Shown: positions 50,888 through 60,522, numbered from the stretch's first letter. The stretch is DNA of 64,000 nucleotides from Labilibaculum filiforme (GCF_002843315.1 NZ_MVDD01000011.1:1-64000); one strand, 5' to 3'. A program made the numbers and translations. Notes: generated from the letters alone by a model not told the origin.

Positions 50888-50938
50888 TTCTGTATCTATT
50901 TGTTGATTGCGATAATACGATTAATTCATTTAAATTTT

Positions 50939-51271
50939 TTAGCAACAATCGTCTAATTGACTTAGATCTTGATTTAGAAAATCGGAAAGAAGGCTTTTCA
51001 TTGCAGTCCAATTTTCTTTGTGAATGCAATAGCAAACACTGGTACCTTCTACATTTCCTTTTATTAAGCCTAACTGTTTTAGTTCTTTTAAATGTTGCGA
51101 AATGGTTGGTTGGGCCAATCCAATTTCACTTACTAAATCTCCACAAATACACGAGTCTGTTTTAAAAAGGTATTGTAAGATAGAAACCCTTGCCGGATGT
51201 CCGAATGCTTTTGCAAAAAGAGCAATTTCATTTTGTTGATCGGTAAATATTTCTGTTTTTGCTAAACCCAT
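50939..51271 (-). CDS. arsR: ArsR-type transcriptional repressor
   Basis: This 110-residue winged-helix repressor has the DNA-recognition helix region 'AQPTISQHLKELKQLGL'. 'DSCICGDLV' (about residues 37-45) carries two closely spaced cysteines for As(III) or Sb(III), and a further pair ends the protein ('LDDCC'). It should release the operon when arsenite binds. First gene of the arsR-DUF6428-arsC-acr3 unit; its operator should lie in the bases just upstream (51272-51330), where I see AT-rich sequence but no clear palindrome. Confidence 0.92.
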   Translation of the reverse strand: MGLAKTEIFTDQQNEIALFAKAFGHPARVSILQYLFKTDSCICGDLVSEIGLAQPTISQHLKELKQLGLIKGNVEGTSVCYCIHKENWTAMKSLLSDFLNQDLSQLDDCC

Positions 51272-51563
51272 TTCATTTATTTATTTGTTCATTGCAATAT
51301 TACGATTAAGATTTAAAAAATCAAAATGATGCAGAGGATATTAATACAAAATTTATGTTTTTCAATGCAAATGGGAGTAATTTGTCGTGAAAAAGGACGG
51401 CCAGCTTTTAAAATTCGAGGAATGATTGAGGATTGGGTAAAATTGGCTTTTTCTACAGTTTTTCTCCGAGTTCAACTGTTTTTCTTCGTGCGAATGGGCA
51501 TGGAGTTTATTGCATTTCCGCTTATTACCAGCAATAGCTTTCTTACAAATGAGCAATTTTACT

Positions 51564-51571
51564 TACATTTG
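51564..51571 (+). promoter_or_regulatory. Putative -7 element for the queuosine-precursor transporter
   Basis: TACATTTG matches TAnnTTTG. It would start a transcript near 51578, giving a leader of about 105 bases. Confidence 0.45.
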
Positions 51572-51577
51572 CATCCC

Positions 51578-51665
51578 GAATTTAGTATCAACAAAGCAGG
51601 TGGCATCTCCCTGCGGTGAAGTAAAGAACTGTTTAATCGCGATTTGCGGTCTGTTTTTTCTTACT
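51578..51665 (+). promoter_or_regulatory. Structured leader, candidate preQ1-type riboswitch
   Basis: A compact hairpin gcagg/cctgc with a nine-base loop (51596-51614) is followed by a purine-rich tail 'ggtgaagtaaagaac', then a second element in which gaagtaa pairs with ttacttc around a T-run. Size and position ahead of a queuosine-precursor transporter suit a preQ1 switch, but the tail does not clearly match the preQ1-I consensus. Confidence 0.3.
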
Positions 51666-51684
51666 TCAATTAAAAAATAAAAAA

Positions 51685-52389
51685 ATGCAAAATGAAATTT
51701 TATGGCTGGCCATGTTGCTGGCAAACTTCTTGTTCATTATTTTGGCGTATCGAATATTTGGTAAGTGGGGATTAATTATTTGGATTCCAATTTCGGTTAT
51801 TGTTGCCAACATTCAAGTTATTCAAACTGTTGAGTTTTTTGGTTTAATTGCCACCTTAGGTAATATTGTTTATGCTTCGTCGTTTTTGGTGACCGATATA
51901 TTATCGGAAAATTACGGGAAAGAAGACGCAAAAAAGGCGGTTTGGATTGGGTTTTTTAGTCTCATTTCCATGACCCTGTTAATGAATATGTCTTTGCTTT
52001 TTATTCCCTTAGCGGGAGATGAGTTTGCAGGCCGTGCACACGAAGCTACTAGTACTATTTTTAGTTTAATGCCTCGCATAGCGGTTGCTAGTTTGGTGGC
52101 ATATTTACTTTCTCAAAGGCACGATGTGTGGGCTTATCATTTTTGGCGAAAACGCTTTCCAAACGAGAATCAAATTTGGATACGTAACAATTTGAGTACC
52201 ATTATTTCTCAGTTTATAGATAGTACTGTTTTTGTACTTATTGCGTTTTGGGGAGTTTTCGAAACGTCTGTAATGTGGGAGATATTTATCACCACTTATT
52301 TCTTGAAATTTATTGTTGCTGTGGCCGATACGCCATTCGTATATTGGGGCAAAAGAATATTCAAAAAGGGAAAGTTCTATTTGGATTAA
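51685..52389 (+). CDS. Queuosine precursor transporter (YhhQ/VUT family)
   Basis: This 234-residue inner-membrane protein has about six helices. The family signatures are 'SFLVTDILSENYGKEDAKKAVWIG' split over a loop (about residues 67-90) and 'STIISQFIDSTVFVLIAFWG' near residue 175. Such transporters import preQ0 or preQ1 for queuosine modification of tRNA. No other queuosine genes are in the window, so it may support salvage. The leader with its hairpin suggests feedback control. Confidence 0.92.
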   Translation: MQNEILWLAMLLANFLFIILAYRIFGKWGLIIWIPISVIVANIQVIQTVEFFGLIATLGNIVYASSFLVTDILSENYGKEDAKKAVWIGFFSLISMTLLMNMSLLFIPLAGDEFAGRAHEATSTIFSLMPRIAVASLVAYLLSQRHDVWAYHFWRKRFPNENQIWIRNNLSTIISQFIDSTVFVLIAFWGVFETSVMWEIFITTYFLKFIVAVADTPFVYWGKRIFKKGKFYLD

Positions 52390-52428
52390 TGTCTGTTTAA
52401 ACGATGCCTTCATCTGGTTTGCAGTGGT

Positions 52429-53154
52429 TTAGAGAAATTTTCGTTTTACAAAATCATCAAAAACATCTTTGTACTGCTTGCTAATTGGAATACGTTCTTT
52501 TCCAAATAGAATACGATCTCGTTCTATGGTTTTAATTTTATCGAGACTCACGATATAGGAGCGATGGATTCGCATAAATTTATCAGTCGGTAATTTTTCT
52601 TCTAAGGATTTCATGGTAGCATGAAAAACGATTGGTTTTATCGAGTCTTCAACATATAATTTCACATAGTCTTTAAGACCTTCAATGTAAAGTATTTCGT
52701 TATAATCAACACGCTTTACTTGATAGTCGGCCTTTACAAACAGATAGTTTTCGTCGGTTTCCATTGCGGAATTGGGAGCAACAGATTGTAATAAATCAAA
52801 ATGCTGTTTTGCATGCTTCACAGAGGTTAGGAATACCTCATAACTAATTGGCTTTAATAAATAATCGAGTGCATGTAATTGAAAGCCTTCAACGGCATAT
52901 TTATTGTAGGCTGTAGTAAAAATGACTTTACAATCTTCATCAAGTGTTCGTGCGAATTCTATGCCTGTAAAATCGGGCATTTGAATGTCTAAAAAGATAA
53001 GTTGTACCGATTTTTTTTGTAAAAACTCCATGGCATCAATAGGATTATCGAATTCACCTTTTAATTCAAGGAAGGGAGTTTTTTTTATATGTGATACCAT
53101 TAAGCCTAAGGCTAAGGGTTCATCGTCGATGGCTATGCATGTAATTTTGTTCAT
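52429..53154 (-). CDS. LytTR-type response regulator
   Basis: This 241-residue regulator has a receiver domain with D56 ('LIFLDIQMPDFTGIEFA') and acidic 'AIDDEPLA' at the N-terminus, then a LytTR DNA-binding domain (about 140-238, with 'EGLKDYVKLYVEDSIKPI' and 'FMRIHRSYIVSLDKI'). The partner kinase gene ends two bases upstream. The pair is the last part of the TolC-MacA-MacB cluster on the same strand, so it probably regulates this exporter in response to envelope stress or a toxic compound. Confidence 0.93.
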   Translation of the reverse strand: MNKITCIAIDDEPLALGLMVSHIKKTPFLELKGEFDNPIDAMEFLQKKSVQLIFLDIQMPDFTGIEFARTLDEDCKVIFTTAYNKYAVEGFQLHALDYLLKPISYEVFLTSVKHAKQHFDLLQSVAPNSAMETDENYLFVKADYQVKRVDYNEILYIEGLKDYVKLYVEDSIKPIVFHATMKSLEEKLPTDKFMRIHRSYIVSLDKIKTIERDRILFGKERIPISKQYKDVFDDFVKRKFL

Positions 53155-53156
53155 CC

Positions 53157-54221
53157 TTATAAATCTAATGGAATGGTTAAGTGAACCAGATACCGGCTTT
53201 TGTCTTTGTCTATTGTTAGCTCGGCCAGATTCCCATAAATAAGCTCTAAACGTTTTTTAATATTTACGATGCCAATTCCTCCTGTCCCCTGGGCAGTTTC
53301 CTGTTTGTTTTCGGGAATACTATTGGTGCATTCAAAAATGATAGTATTCATTTCTGCTTTCAGCGATATGGATATAAAGGAATTCTCCCGGTAGCTAATG
53401 CCATGCTTAAAAGCGTTTTCGATAAATGGGATGAATAACAATGGCGGTATTTTGGCATTGGGTAGTTGAGAATCGATGTCGACATTTAATTTTATTTTTG
53501 AACTTAGCCTTTGTTGCATCAAATCAATGTAGTTTTGCATAAATTCAAATTCCTTTTTTAGCTCTACCGTTTTAATATCCGATTCATAGATTAAATAACG
53601 CATTAATCCAGATAATTTTTCTACGGCTTTTTGAGCTCTATCTCCATCAATTGCAATTAATGCGTATATATTATTCAGTGAATTAAAAAAGAAATGAGGG
53701 CTAATTTGATTTTTTAGGAATGCCAACTCCGTATTTAGGCGCACTTTTTCAATTTCTTTTTGTTCATTTTCTTTGTGTTTTAAGCGTTGTATATTCGCCA
53801 TTCCCGTGCTAAAACCAAGTACAACCGACAGTAAGAAGAAGTTGTCGATAATTTTAGGATGCAAGCCAAAAGTTCTTTTTGCATGGGCAACTTTTCCACC
53901 AATTATACTTTTAGGTCTTAAATTGTCTATCTGCAACAGCTCATATAAATATTGCGATGCAATAAGTAACAGAATGGTAAACAGTAATAGAACACCAATA
54001 AAATATAGTTTTTTCTTTTCGAAGAAAAAACGGGGAGCAATTACTAAATAATTAACATAGAAAGCTACAAGCATAAAAATTAGTTGATAATAGTAGCTAT
54101 ACATCCAAAAAATATCTCGGTCATCATTGCTATCAAATACAAAGAGTGGGAGAATGGAAAAAAGTAGTATGCCAGCAACATGAGGTAAGCATTTTTCTAT
54201 TCTGTTTTTATAAATTTCCAT
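53157..54221 (-). CDS. LytS-like sensor histidine kinase
   Basis: This 354-residue kinase has about four membrane helices (15-30, 42-62, 73-93 and 128-141), a linker helix, the His_kinase domain with H176 in 'NQISPHFFFNSLNN' and an HATPase domain ('PPLLFIPFIENAFKHG' and 'GTGGIGIVNIKKRL'). It lacks an extracellular sensing domain, so the membrane helices are the likely sensor. It pairs with the LytTR regulator next to it, and sits 55 bases after the MacB-like permease gene, suggesting one long operon. Confidence 0.93.
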   Translation of the reverse strand: MEIYKNRIEKCLPHVAGILLFSILPLFVFDSNDDRDIFWMYSYYYQLIFMLVAFYVNYLVIAPRFFFEKKKLYFIGVLLLFTILLLIASQYLYELLQIDNLRPKSIIGGKVAHAKRTFGLHPKIIDNFFLLSVVLGFSTGMANIQRLKHKENEQKEIEKVRLNTELAFLKNQISPHFFFNSLNNIYALIAIDGDRAQKAVEKLSGLMRYLIYESDIKTVELKKEFEFMQNYIDLMQQRLSSKIKLNVDIDSQLPNAKIPPLLFIPFIENAFKHGISYRENSFISISLKAEMNTIIFECTNSIPENKQETAQGTGGIGIVNIKKRLELIYGNLAELTIDKDKSRYLVHLTIPLDL

Positions 54222-54276
54222 ACTGTAAATTTACTATTTTTAATATTGACAACTACAAAGCATGGCATTCATTTCA

Positions 54277-55497
54277 CTATTCGTGACGTAATGCTTCAAT
54301 TGGTTCCATTTTTGCCGCTTTTCGTGCAGGATACCATCCAAAAAATACACCAATAAATGTGCAAAATAAAAAGGATAATAGGATCGAATTTGTTGTAATT
54401 AAAACGGGCCATCCCAATGCATCTTCTACAATATTTGATGCTGTAATTCCTAGTACGATACCAATAATGCCGCCAAAAACACTTAAAAGGGTAGCTTCTA
54501 AAAGAAACTGACGCAAAATATCTTTCCCTTTTCCACCAATAGCCATACGTAAGCCTATTTCGCGTGTTCGTTCGGTAACCGACACGTACATAATATTCAT
54601 AATTCCAATGCCACCTACAATTAAGGATATACCCGCTATGGAGCCTAACAAAACCAACATCATTTCCGATATCGAACCAAAATTGCTAATGAGCTCTTCT
54701 TGAGTTCTTATTTCAAAATCATCATCTGCACTCTCTTTTAATTTATGAGCTGTACGCAACAGCTTGGTTATTTCAGCACTTGTTGCCACAATCTGATCTT
54801 CCGATTTGGCCGATATAACAATGGCGCGTAAATACGTTTGTCTGTTAATACGTTTCATTACCGTTGTGTAGGGTGCAAGTATCATATCATCCTGATCTTG
54901 CCCAAAGGTGTTGTTACCTTTCTCCTTTAAAGTACCAATGACTTTAAACGGAATGTTATTAAATCGTATGCTCTTACCAATAGGATCTTCACCTTCGGCA
55001 AATACATTCTCAATTACGGTTTGTCCGACCAAGCATACCTTAGCAGCCTTTTTTATTTCTGCCGAAGTGTAAATTCGTCCAGTTTCAACTTCATATTTTT
55101 TAATGAAAGAATACTCCTCGTTGCCACTATAAATTTGAGTGGGCCAGTTGTTGGCGCCATATATTACCTGCCCGCTGCCATCTACCTCGGGGGATATGGC
55201 ATTAATAAGAAGGCTCTTACTTTTTAAATAGTCAACATCGCTTACTTTTAGTTTTTGTGAAGTAGATTGCCCTTGGTGCACACCACCACGATTCTGACTT
55301 TCGGGTTTTACGCTAATCAGATTGGTTCCCATAGAGGAAATTGTACTGCGAATACTTGCATTCGATCCTTGGCCAATGGCCAACATGGCAATTACGGCAG
55401 CTACACCTATTACAATGCCAAGCATGGTTAAAAACGAACGCATTTTATTTCGGATAATAGCTGCGGTGGCGATCTTAAATAAATTAATCAGTTTCAT
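54277..55497 (-). CDS. MacB-type ABC transporter permease
   Basis: This 406-residue inner-membrane protein has one N-terminal helix ('RNKMRSFLTMLGIVIGVAAVI'), a large periplasmic MacB_PCD domain (about 45-245) and three C-terminal helices in an FtsX domain ('GGIGIMNIMYVSVTERTREIGLRMA' split over the loop). Unlike E. coli MacB, the ATPase is a separate protein. With MacA and TolC-like partners it would form a tripartite pump driving substrates from the periplasm out of the cell. Typical substrates are macrolides, peptides or virulence factors; here it is unknown. Confidence 0.92.
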   Translation of the reverse strand: MKLINLFKIATAAIIRNKMRSFLTMLGIVIGVAAVIAMLAIGQGSNASIRSTISSMGTNLISVKPESQNRGGVHQGQSTSQKLKVSDVDYLKSKSLLINAISPEVDGSGQVIYGANNWPTQIYSGNEEYSFIKKYEVETGRIYTSAEIKKAAKVCLVGQTVIENVFAEGEDPIGKSIRFNNIPFKVIGTLKEKGNNTFGQDQDDMILAPYTTVMKRINRQTYLRAIVISAKSEDQIVATSAEITKLLRTAHKLKESADDDFEIRTQEELISNFGSISEMMLVLLGSIAGISLIVGGIGIMNIMYVSVTERTREIGLRMAIGGKGKDILRQFLLEATLLSVFGGIIGIVLGITASNIVEDALGWPVLITTNSILLSFLFCTFIGVFFGWYPARKAAKMEPIEALRHE

Positions 55498-55522
55498 TGT
55501 TTTATACTTTTTTTATGAAAAT

Positions 55523-56281
55523 CTAATTGCCAAAGGCATACGTTTCGTCTTTTAATTGAGCAAGAGCAGTAATTGCATTTTGTCTGTTGCTTATTCTTTC
55601 GTCTTTAATGATAAGTCCATCACGAAAAACAACATTTCGTTTTGTAAATTCGGCAATGTCTGGTTCGTGTGTAACAAAACAAACGGTCATTCCATTATTG
55701 TTTAGCTGCTGAAAAAGAGCCATTATTTCAAAAGAAGTTCGTGTGTCAAGATTCCCAGTTGCTTCGTCGGCAAAAATTACTACCGGATCATTTACCATGG
55801 AGCGTGCAATAGCTACCCGTTGCTGCTGTCCGCCCGACATTTGATTGGATAAATGCTTCATTCTATCTTTTAAGCCAACAGCAATTAATGCTTGTTCTGC
55901 TTTTTCTCTTCGTTCCGTATTGCTAACCAAAGGGTTGTACAGTAAAGGTAATTCTACATTTTCAAGTGCTGATGTTCGGGGCAATAGGTTGTAGGATTGA
56001 AATACGAAACCTAGCTTTTGATTTCGAATAGTCGCTAATTGGTTCCTGTTTAATGATTTCACATTTCCACCATCTAAAAAATAATCGCCTGAACTAGGCA
56101 AATCGAGGCATCCTAGTATGTTAAGTAACGTGGATTTTCCAGAGCCACTTGTGCCCATTATGGCTACAAATTCTCCTTTCGAAATAGTTAAGTCTACACC
56201 TCGTAAGGCCTTTACAGTTTCCTCGCCAACCTGATAATTTTTATGAAGGTTTTTTATTTCGATAATTGTCTTGTTGTTCAT
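55523..56281 (-). CDS. MacB/LolD-type ABC transporter ATPase
   Basis: This 252-residue ATPase has Walker [10 protein letters not shown] (about 43-51), signature MSGGQQQR (about 147-154), Walker B '[10 protein letters not shown]' and H-loop 'VCFVTHEPD'. It belongs to the LolD/MacB class that powers FtsX-type mechanotransmission permeases, such as the one encoded next. It lies 25 bases upstream of the permease gene and 45 bases downstream of the MacA-like gene, all on one strand. Confidence 0.94.
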   Translation of the reverse strand: MNNKTIIEIKNLHKNYQVGEETVKALRGVDLTISKGEFVAIMGTSGSGKSTLLNILGCLDLPSSGDYFLDGGNVKSLNRNQLATIRNQKLGFVFQSYNLLPRTSALENVELPLLYNPLVSNTERREKAEQALIAVGLKDRMKHLSNQMSGGQQQRVAIARSMVNDPVVIFADEATGNLDTRTSFEIMALFQQLNNNGMTVCFVTHEPDIAEFTKRNVVFRDGLIIKDERISNRQNAITALAQLKDETYAFGN

Positions 56282-56326
56282 TTTAGTCCTTTTTACATGA
56301 TGATCAATAGTTTCAAAAGCCTTGTG

Positions 56327-57643
56327 TTAGCGAGGAGGTCCGCCAGCGCCATTTTTTCCTTTTGGTCCTTCCTGAATAAAGGGACTTTTTTGATCCTCAT
56401 TCTTTTGAGGTAGAGTACTTTCTTCAGAGTCATTGGTTAATGTTAAAGAAGTAACAAGAATATCGCCTTCCTTTAATCCTGAGATTACTTCCATGTTGGA
56501 ACCATCATTAATGCCTATTTCAACGACAAGTGGATGTATTTCCTCTCCATTTTTTACCCAAACCATTTTGTGTGCATCGTCTAATTCCGGCATGTTTCCT
56601 CTTGGAGGCTTAGGTCTGTTATCATTATTTATTGTATTGGAATCATCCGATGGGGCGTTTTGTACTTCCTTCAACAGACTTCTTTTATATTCTTCTAACA
56701 ATTGTTGGTTTGGAGTAAAACGAGTTGCTTTTCCTGCTATTAGCAGCACATCATTAGCCTCTTCAACAAAAGTGGTAATACTTGCTGTCATTCCTGGTTT
56801 CAATTTTAAATCAGGATTACTTACGCTAATAATTACGATGTAAGTAATTACATTGGATGCTTCGTTTGGTTGTAATCGAATTTCCGATACTTTCCCTGTA
56901 AAATTAAGATCGGGAAACGCATCTACAGTAAATTCAACTCGTTGATTTTCTTTTATCATTCCTATGTCTGCTTCGTCGATATTTGCTTCTACCTGCATTT
57001 CCTTTAAATCGTTAGTAATGGTAAAAAGTTCAGGAGTATTCATGCTCGCAGCAACTGTTTGTCCGGCTTCTACTGCACGATTAAGCACAATTCCATCAAT
57101 TGGAGAGTAGATAGTAGCATAGCTTAAATTACGAGCCGATCGATCCAAATTTGCTTTGGCAGATTTTACAGATGCTTTGCTCTTTTTTAAGTTGTAAACT
57201 ACTAAATCGTAATCGCTTTTGGCTAAAAGTTCCTTGTCATAAAGAACTTTCATTCGCAAGTGATTGGAATTTTGATATTCGTATTCTGCTTGAGCATTAT
57301 CTAAATCTGCTTGAGCATTTTCCAGACTCGATTGCAAGGTGTATTTATCGAGTTCGGCAATTAATTGGCCTTTTTTAACTACCGAATTAAAATCGACATA
57401 TAGTTTTTCAATAACACCGGATACTTGAGTGCCAACCACCACTGTATTAGTAGCTTCTAGTGTTCCGGTTGCTGTAATGGTATTACTTAACGATCCTTTT
57501 TTTACTAGCTCTGTTTCAATAACAAATTTATGCTCATTTTCAATCCATGATATATAGGTGATAGAAATCACAGTAATTAAGAGGATGCCGATTGCGCTTA
57601 GTACTAATTTCTTGCGTGGAAAATTTATCTTTTTCATCATCAT
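56327..57643 (-). CDS. MacA-type periplasmic adaptor (membrane fusion protein)
   Basis: This 438-residue adaptor has one N-terminal membrane helix (about 12-32), a split lipoyl domain (about 60-90 and 185-215), a coiled-coil hairpin (about 95-180) and beta-barrel and membrane-proximal domains. A charged Asn/Asp/Pro insert (about 330-355, 'NTINNDNRPKPPRGN') interrupts the membrane-proximal domain. The glycine-rich C-terminus ends 'KGKNGAGGPPR'. It would link the MacB-like permease to the TolC-like channel. The gene starts five bases after the TolC-like stop codon. Confidence 0.92.
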   Translation of the reverse strand: MMMKKINFPRKKLVLSAIGILLITVISITYISWIENEHKFVIETELVKKGSLSNTITATGTLEATNTVVVGTQVSGVIEKLYVDFNSVVKKGQLIAELDKYTLQSSLENAQADLDNAQAEYEYQNSNHLRMKVLYDKELLAKSDYDLVVYNLKKSKASVKSAKANLDRSARNLSYATIYSPIDGIVLNRAVEAGQTVAASMNTPELFTITNDLKEMQVEANIDEADIGMIKENQRVEFTVDAFPDLNFTGKVSEIRLQPNEASNVITYIVIISVSNPDLKLKPGMTASITTFVEEANDVLLIAGKATRFTPNQQLLEEYKRSLLKEVQNAPSDDSNTINNDNRPKPPRGNMPELDDAHKMVWVKNGEEIHPLVVEIGINDGSNMEVISGLKEGDILVTSLTLTNDSEESTLPQKNEDQKSPFIQEGPKGKNGAGGPPR

Positions 57644-57648
57644 TGTAT

Positions 57649-58983
57649 TTAAAATAATATCGTATTGCCTAAATAGTAATCAATAATTTTATTTTGCAGT
57701 AACACATTGTATTTTGCTTGTGTTAGTTTGTTTTCTGCACTTACTAAATTGTTTTTTGAAGTCAGAAAGTCCACCGAATTAATCATGCCTTGTGTAAACA
57801 TTTCATTGGAGAGCTGATAGGATTCGTTTTCTGCATCATACTGCTCTTGTAATGCTAAATAGTTACTACTTGCTATTTGAGCATCAGTACAAGCTTGCTC
57901 GATATATTTTCGCAGGTCGGTTTTTAAATCGATTAAAGTGAGCGCTTCATTATGAGTTTGTATGTTGGCAATTTTTACATTGGTTTTTACTTTTTTTCGT
58001 TGAAAAATTGGAACGGATAACGAAAGTCCGATGGATGGATTAATTTGATTGGAAAACTGATCGCTAAAATTAACAGGATCCAAATCAGAAGAGTATCCGG
58101 TTCCAATACTGCCGCCTAATGATAGTTGAGGCATTGCATCGGCTTGTGCAAGCTTTATATTCATTTGCGCACTTTTCAGGTTTAATTCGGCAACCTTAAT
58201 GCTTGGTTGTATTCCTAAAGCAACATTGTAAATAAAATTGGCATCGGTTACTGATACCGTTTTTAGTAAAGCATCAATATTCGGCTCTTGTATGGTAAAT
58301 GAATCGTTAATGGGCATGTTCATTAACTGCATTAAAGCAACCATATTTACTCGAAGTGTATTTTTAGCATCAACAAATACGGCTTTATCCGAAGCATATT
58401 GCGATTTTATATTTAAGAAATCGGTAGTGGAAATAATTCCAGCAGCTTTTCTTGCTTCGGCCAATTCAAATTGTTTTGCTGTTGATGCAAGTTGAACATC
58501 GGAGTTGTTAACATTCTTTATTGCCAGCAAAGTAGTTATGTAGGACGAAAGTATGTTTAAGCTAATTAATTCTTTTTCAGTTTGAATATCGGTATCAGAT
58601 GCTGCTAGTTTCGTTTTGTTTTGAGCAATGGTATTTTTGAGTTTTGCTCCATTGTATAAAGTAATTTCAGAGTTTAAAGAGACAGAAAGCTTAGAGCTTG
58701 AGTTTTGTTTCCAACTTTCATCCGTATCGCTATACTCGTAATTTTTTGTGGAGCTTATTGTTTGGCTGCCATTTAGAAATAAATTGGGTCCTCGTTCTGC
58801 TTTCGATTGAGACAAATAGGCTTTTTGAATCGCAGTGCTGTTATTTGCTCTGCTTATTTCGGTGCTATTTTCCCATGCGTAATTGATACAATCATTTAAC
58901 GAGAAGGCCTGCTCTTGTGCTTGTATCAATTTAGGAATAATACCTAGTACAATAATCTGTATTAAAATGAAGTGCTTTATCAT
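57649..58983 (-). CDS. TolC-like outer-membrane efflux channel
   Basis: This 444-residue protein has a signal peptide (cleavage near 'LIQAQE', about residue 22) and two OEP repeats, each a long helical hairpin with strand pairs ('SLNDCINYAWENSTEI' opens the first). It forms the outer-membrane exit duct for the MacAB-like pump whose genes follow directly. First gene of the operon; its promoter should lie in the gap 58984-59463. Length is normal for the family. Confidence 0.92.
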   Translation of the reverse strand: MIKHFILIQIIVLGIIPKLIQAQEQAFSLNDCINYAWENSTEISRANNSTAIQKAYLSQSKAERGPNLFLNGSQTISSTKNYEYSDTDESWKQNSSSKLSVSLNSEITLYNGAKLKNTIAQNKTKLAASDTDIQTEKELISLNILSSYITTLLAIKNVNNSDVQLASTAKQFELAEARKAAGIISTTDFLNIKSQYASDKAVFVDAKNTLRVNMVALMQLMNMPINDSFTIQEPNIDALLKTVSVTDANFIYNVALGIQPSIKVAELNLKSAQMNIKLAQADAMPQLSLGGSIGTGYSSDLDPVNFSDQFSNQINPSIGLSLSVPIFQRKKVKTNVKIANIQTHNEALTLIDLKTDLRKYIEQACTDAQIASSNYLALQEQYDAENESYQLSNEMFTQGMINSVDFLTSKNNLVSAENKLTQAKYNVLLQNKIIDYYLGNTILF

Positions 58984-59463
58984 ATAACCTTTGTTTAAAT
59001 TTCAAAACAAAGATTCTTCTAATTAGAATGCCTATCAATTCGTTTAGACTATTACAGGCTTATTTTAGAAGTTTGATGGGTTTTTATCGATAAGTGTTTT
59101 TGGGAAAATCACAAAAAGCGTTAAAATAGGGAAGGAGTGTAGCTTGTTTGGTTGCAGTAATTGAGCTAAAATCTCCCTTGGTTCTATGGTTAATCAAAGA
59201 ATTGATTTCAATTTTTTATTAGCAGGTTTGGTAGAAGAAATAGGATATATTTCGGTTGAAGGCTGGTAGTTTTTTAATTGTTTCGCAGAATATAGGTAGT
59301 AGTAGCTTATGTTTTAGATGCTTGTAATTTGCTTCAAGAATTTGTTAAATAATTTTATCATGTTAACTATGGATTTGTAAATTAATAATTGTAATTTCAG
59401 TGCTCATTGTAAAAAAAAGAGAATGACATCTTTTATTATTTAAAAACCTAATGCAATTTTAGT
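58984..59463. other. Divergent promoter gap
   Basis: No gene is seen. It should carry the promoter of the minus-strand efflux operon and that of the plus-strand lipoprotein gene. No clear TAnnTTTG element could be assigned to either. Confidence 0.45.
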
Positions 59464-60195
59464 ATGAATATTTTTAAACAAATTTTACTTGCTTTTTTAA
59501 CTGTAGTTTGTCTGGTATCGTGTGATAAGGAAGATACTGATGAAAAAAGTGAGATTTTAGATCGCGTAAGTATTAATGCGAAATGGGTGGTTGAAGGTAC
59601 CAGCGAATTTAAATCATTCGAATTCAATGAAAGTGGCAATTATATTGTGATAAAAGAAAGCACAACGAAGTCGTCTGAAAACAATTCAATATTATTTGGA
59701 ACTTATGAATACGACGATGATAAAACACTTATTCTTTCTGATTTGGGGACAATAATTATCTCTGATTTTGGAACAGATAATATCACTTTTGTTGTTAATG
59801 GTACAAGTGGTGATATTACTTTGAATGCAAATAAACAGAAGGAAATGGATCGTTCTGAACAGACTGATTTATTTTGTAGAACTTGGAAAATGTCTAGTTT
59901 AAATGGTGTTGATGTTGCAGGTACAGATCTTGAGATGACTGTTGTATTCTCTAGATCGGGCACATATTTCGTTAAGTATGTAAAGCCTGTTAATGGTATT
60001 ATTGGAGGCTTGGCGAAATGGTCATGGCTAAATACTAAGAAAACAGAATTCGTGTATTCTTGGGAACTTTCTATTGGAAATGAGGACGAAGGAACTGTTG
60101 AGATTATTGAAGTAACTAGTGATATGTTGAAAGTACTGGAGGTGTTTGAAGACGGGGAGGAGGAACTTTCGATTCTTGTTCCTGTTGCTAATTAA
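59464..60195 (+). CDS. Lipocalin-like lipoprotein
   Basis: This 243-residue lipoprotein has lipidation site C20 ('CLVSC') followed by acidic residues, suggesting surface exposure. It appears to hold two lipocalin-like units. The first (about 35-120) has 'AKWVVEGTSEFKSFEFNESGNYIV', split around a turn. The second begins with 'LFCRTWKMSSLNGV' (about 138), the W-containing opening seen in Lipocalin_4/5-like families of Bacteroidota. Such proteins may bind small hydrophobic ligands. No partner gene is apparent and the function is unknown. The two-unit reading is inference. Confidence 0.75.
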   Translation: MNIFKQILLAFLTVVCLVSCDKEDTDEKSEILDRVSINAKWVVEGTSEFKSFEFNESGNYIVIKESTTKSSENNSILFGTYEYDDDKTLILSDLGTIIISDFGTDNITFVVNGTSGDITLNANKQKEMDRSEQTDLFCRTWKMSSLNGVDVAGTDLEMTVVFSRSGTYFVKYVKPVNGIIGGLAKWSWLNTKKTEFVYSWELSIGNEDEGTVEIIEVTSDMLKVLEVFEDGEEELSILVPVAN

Positions 60196-60226
60196 TAGAA
60201 TAGATATTTAAGAAATCTATTTAGAG

Positions 60227-60275
60227 AGCTGGTTTTATTCAATAATTATCATTTTGAATAAAATCAGCTTTCTTT
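60227..60275 (+). terminator. Rho-independent terminator after the lipocalin-like gene
   Basis: A sixteen-base stem (agctg.ttttattcaa with ttgaataaaa.cagct) encloses a short AT-rich loop, with a moderately T-rich tail. Confidence 0.85.
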
Positions 60276-60522
60276 ATTTACGCTTTCATGCTCGATAAAA
60301 AAGCATATGTGCAGATTTATGAATAGGAGCGATGTCTTAAAAATACAAATTATTAAGAGGAGGTGTTGATTCTAAATGATCTCTTGTTTTACTATTCTAG
60401 CTTCTCAGGTGAGTGGTGATGGCTTGATATGTGAAAAAGTGTATCGTTTTTGTGTAAATTAGGTTTAACTTTTCATTCTATCTTTAAACAATTGGAATAC
60501 GAATATTTAATCCATTGAAAAG
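60276..60522. other. Upstream region of the fucosidase-sulfatase pair
   Basis: No gene is seen. 'TATCTTTA' (about 60480) is one base off the -7 consensus and lies about 40 bases before the fucosidase start codon. Confidence 0.35.

Noticed and set aside
51326-51619. 97-codon frame between arsR and the queuosine-precursor transporter
   Set aside because: The product resembles no family, and the frame overlaps the predicted promoter and structured leader of the transporter.
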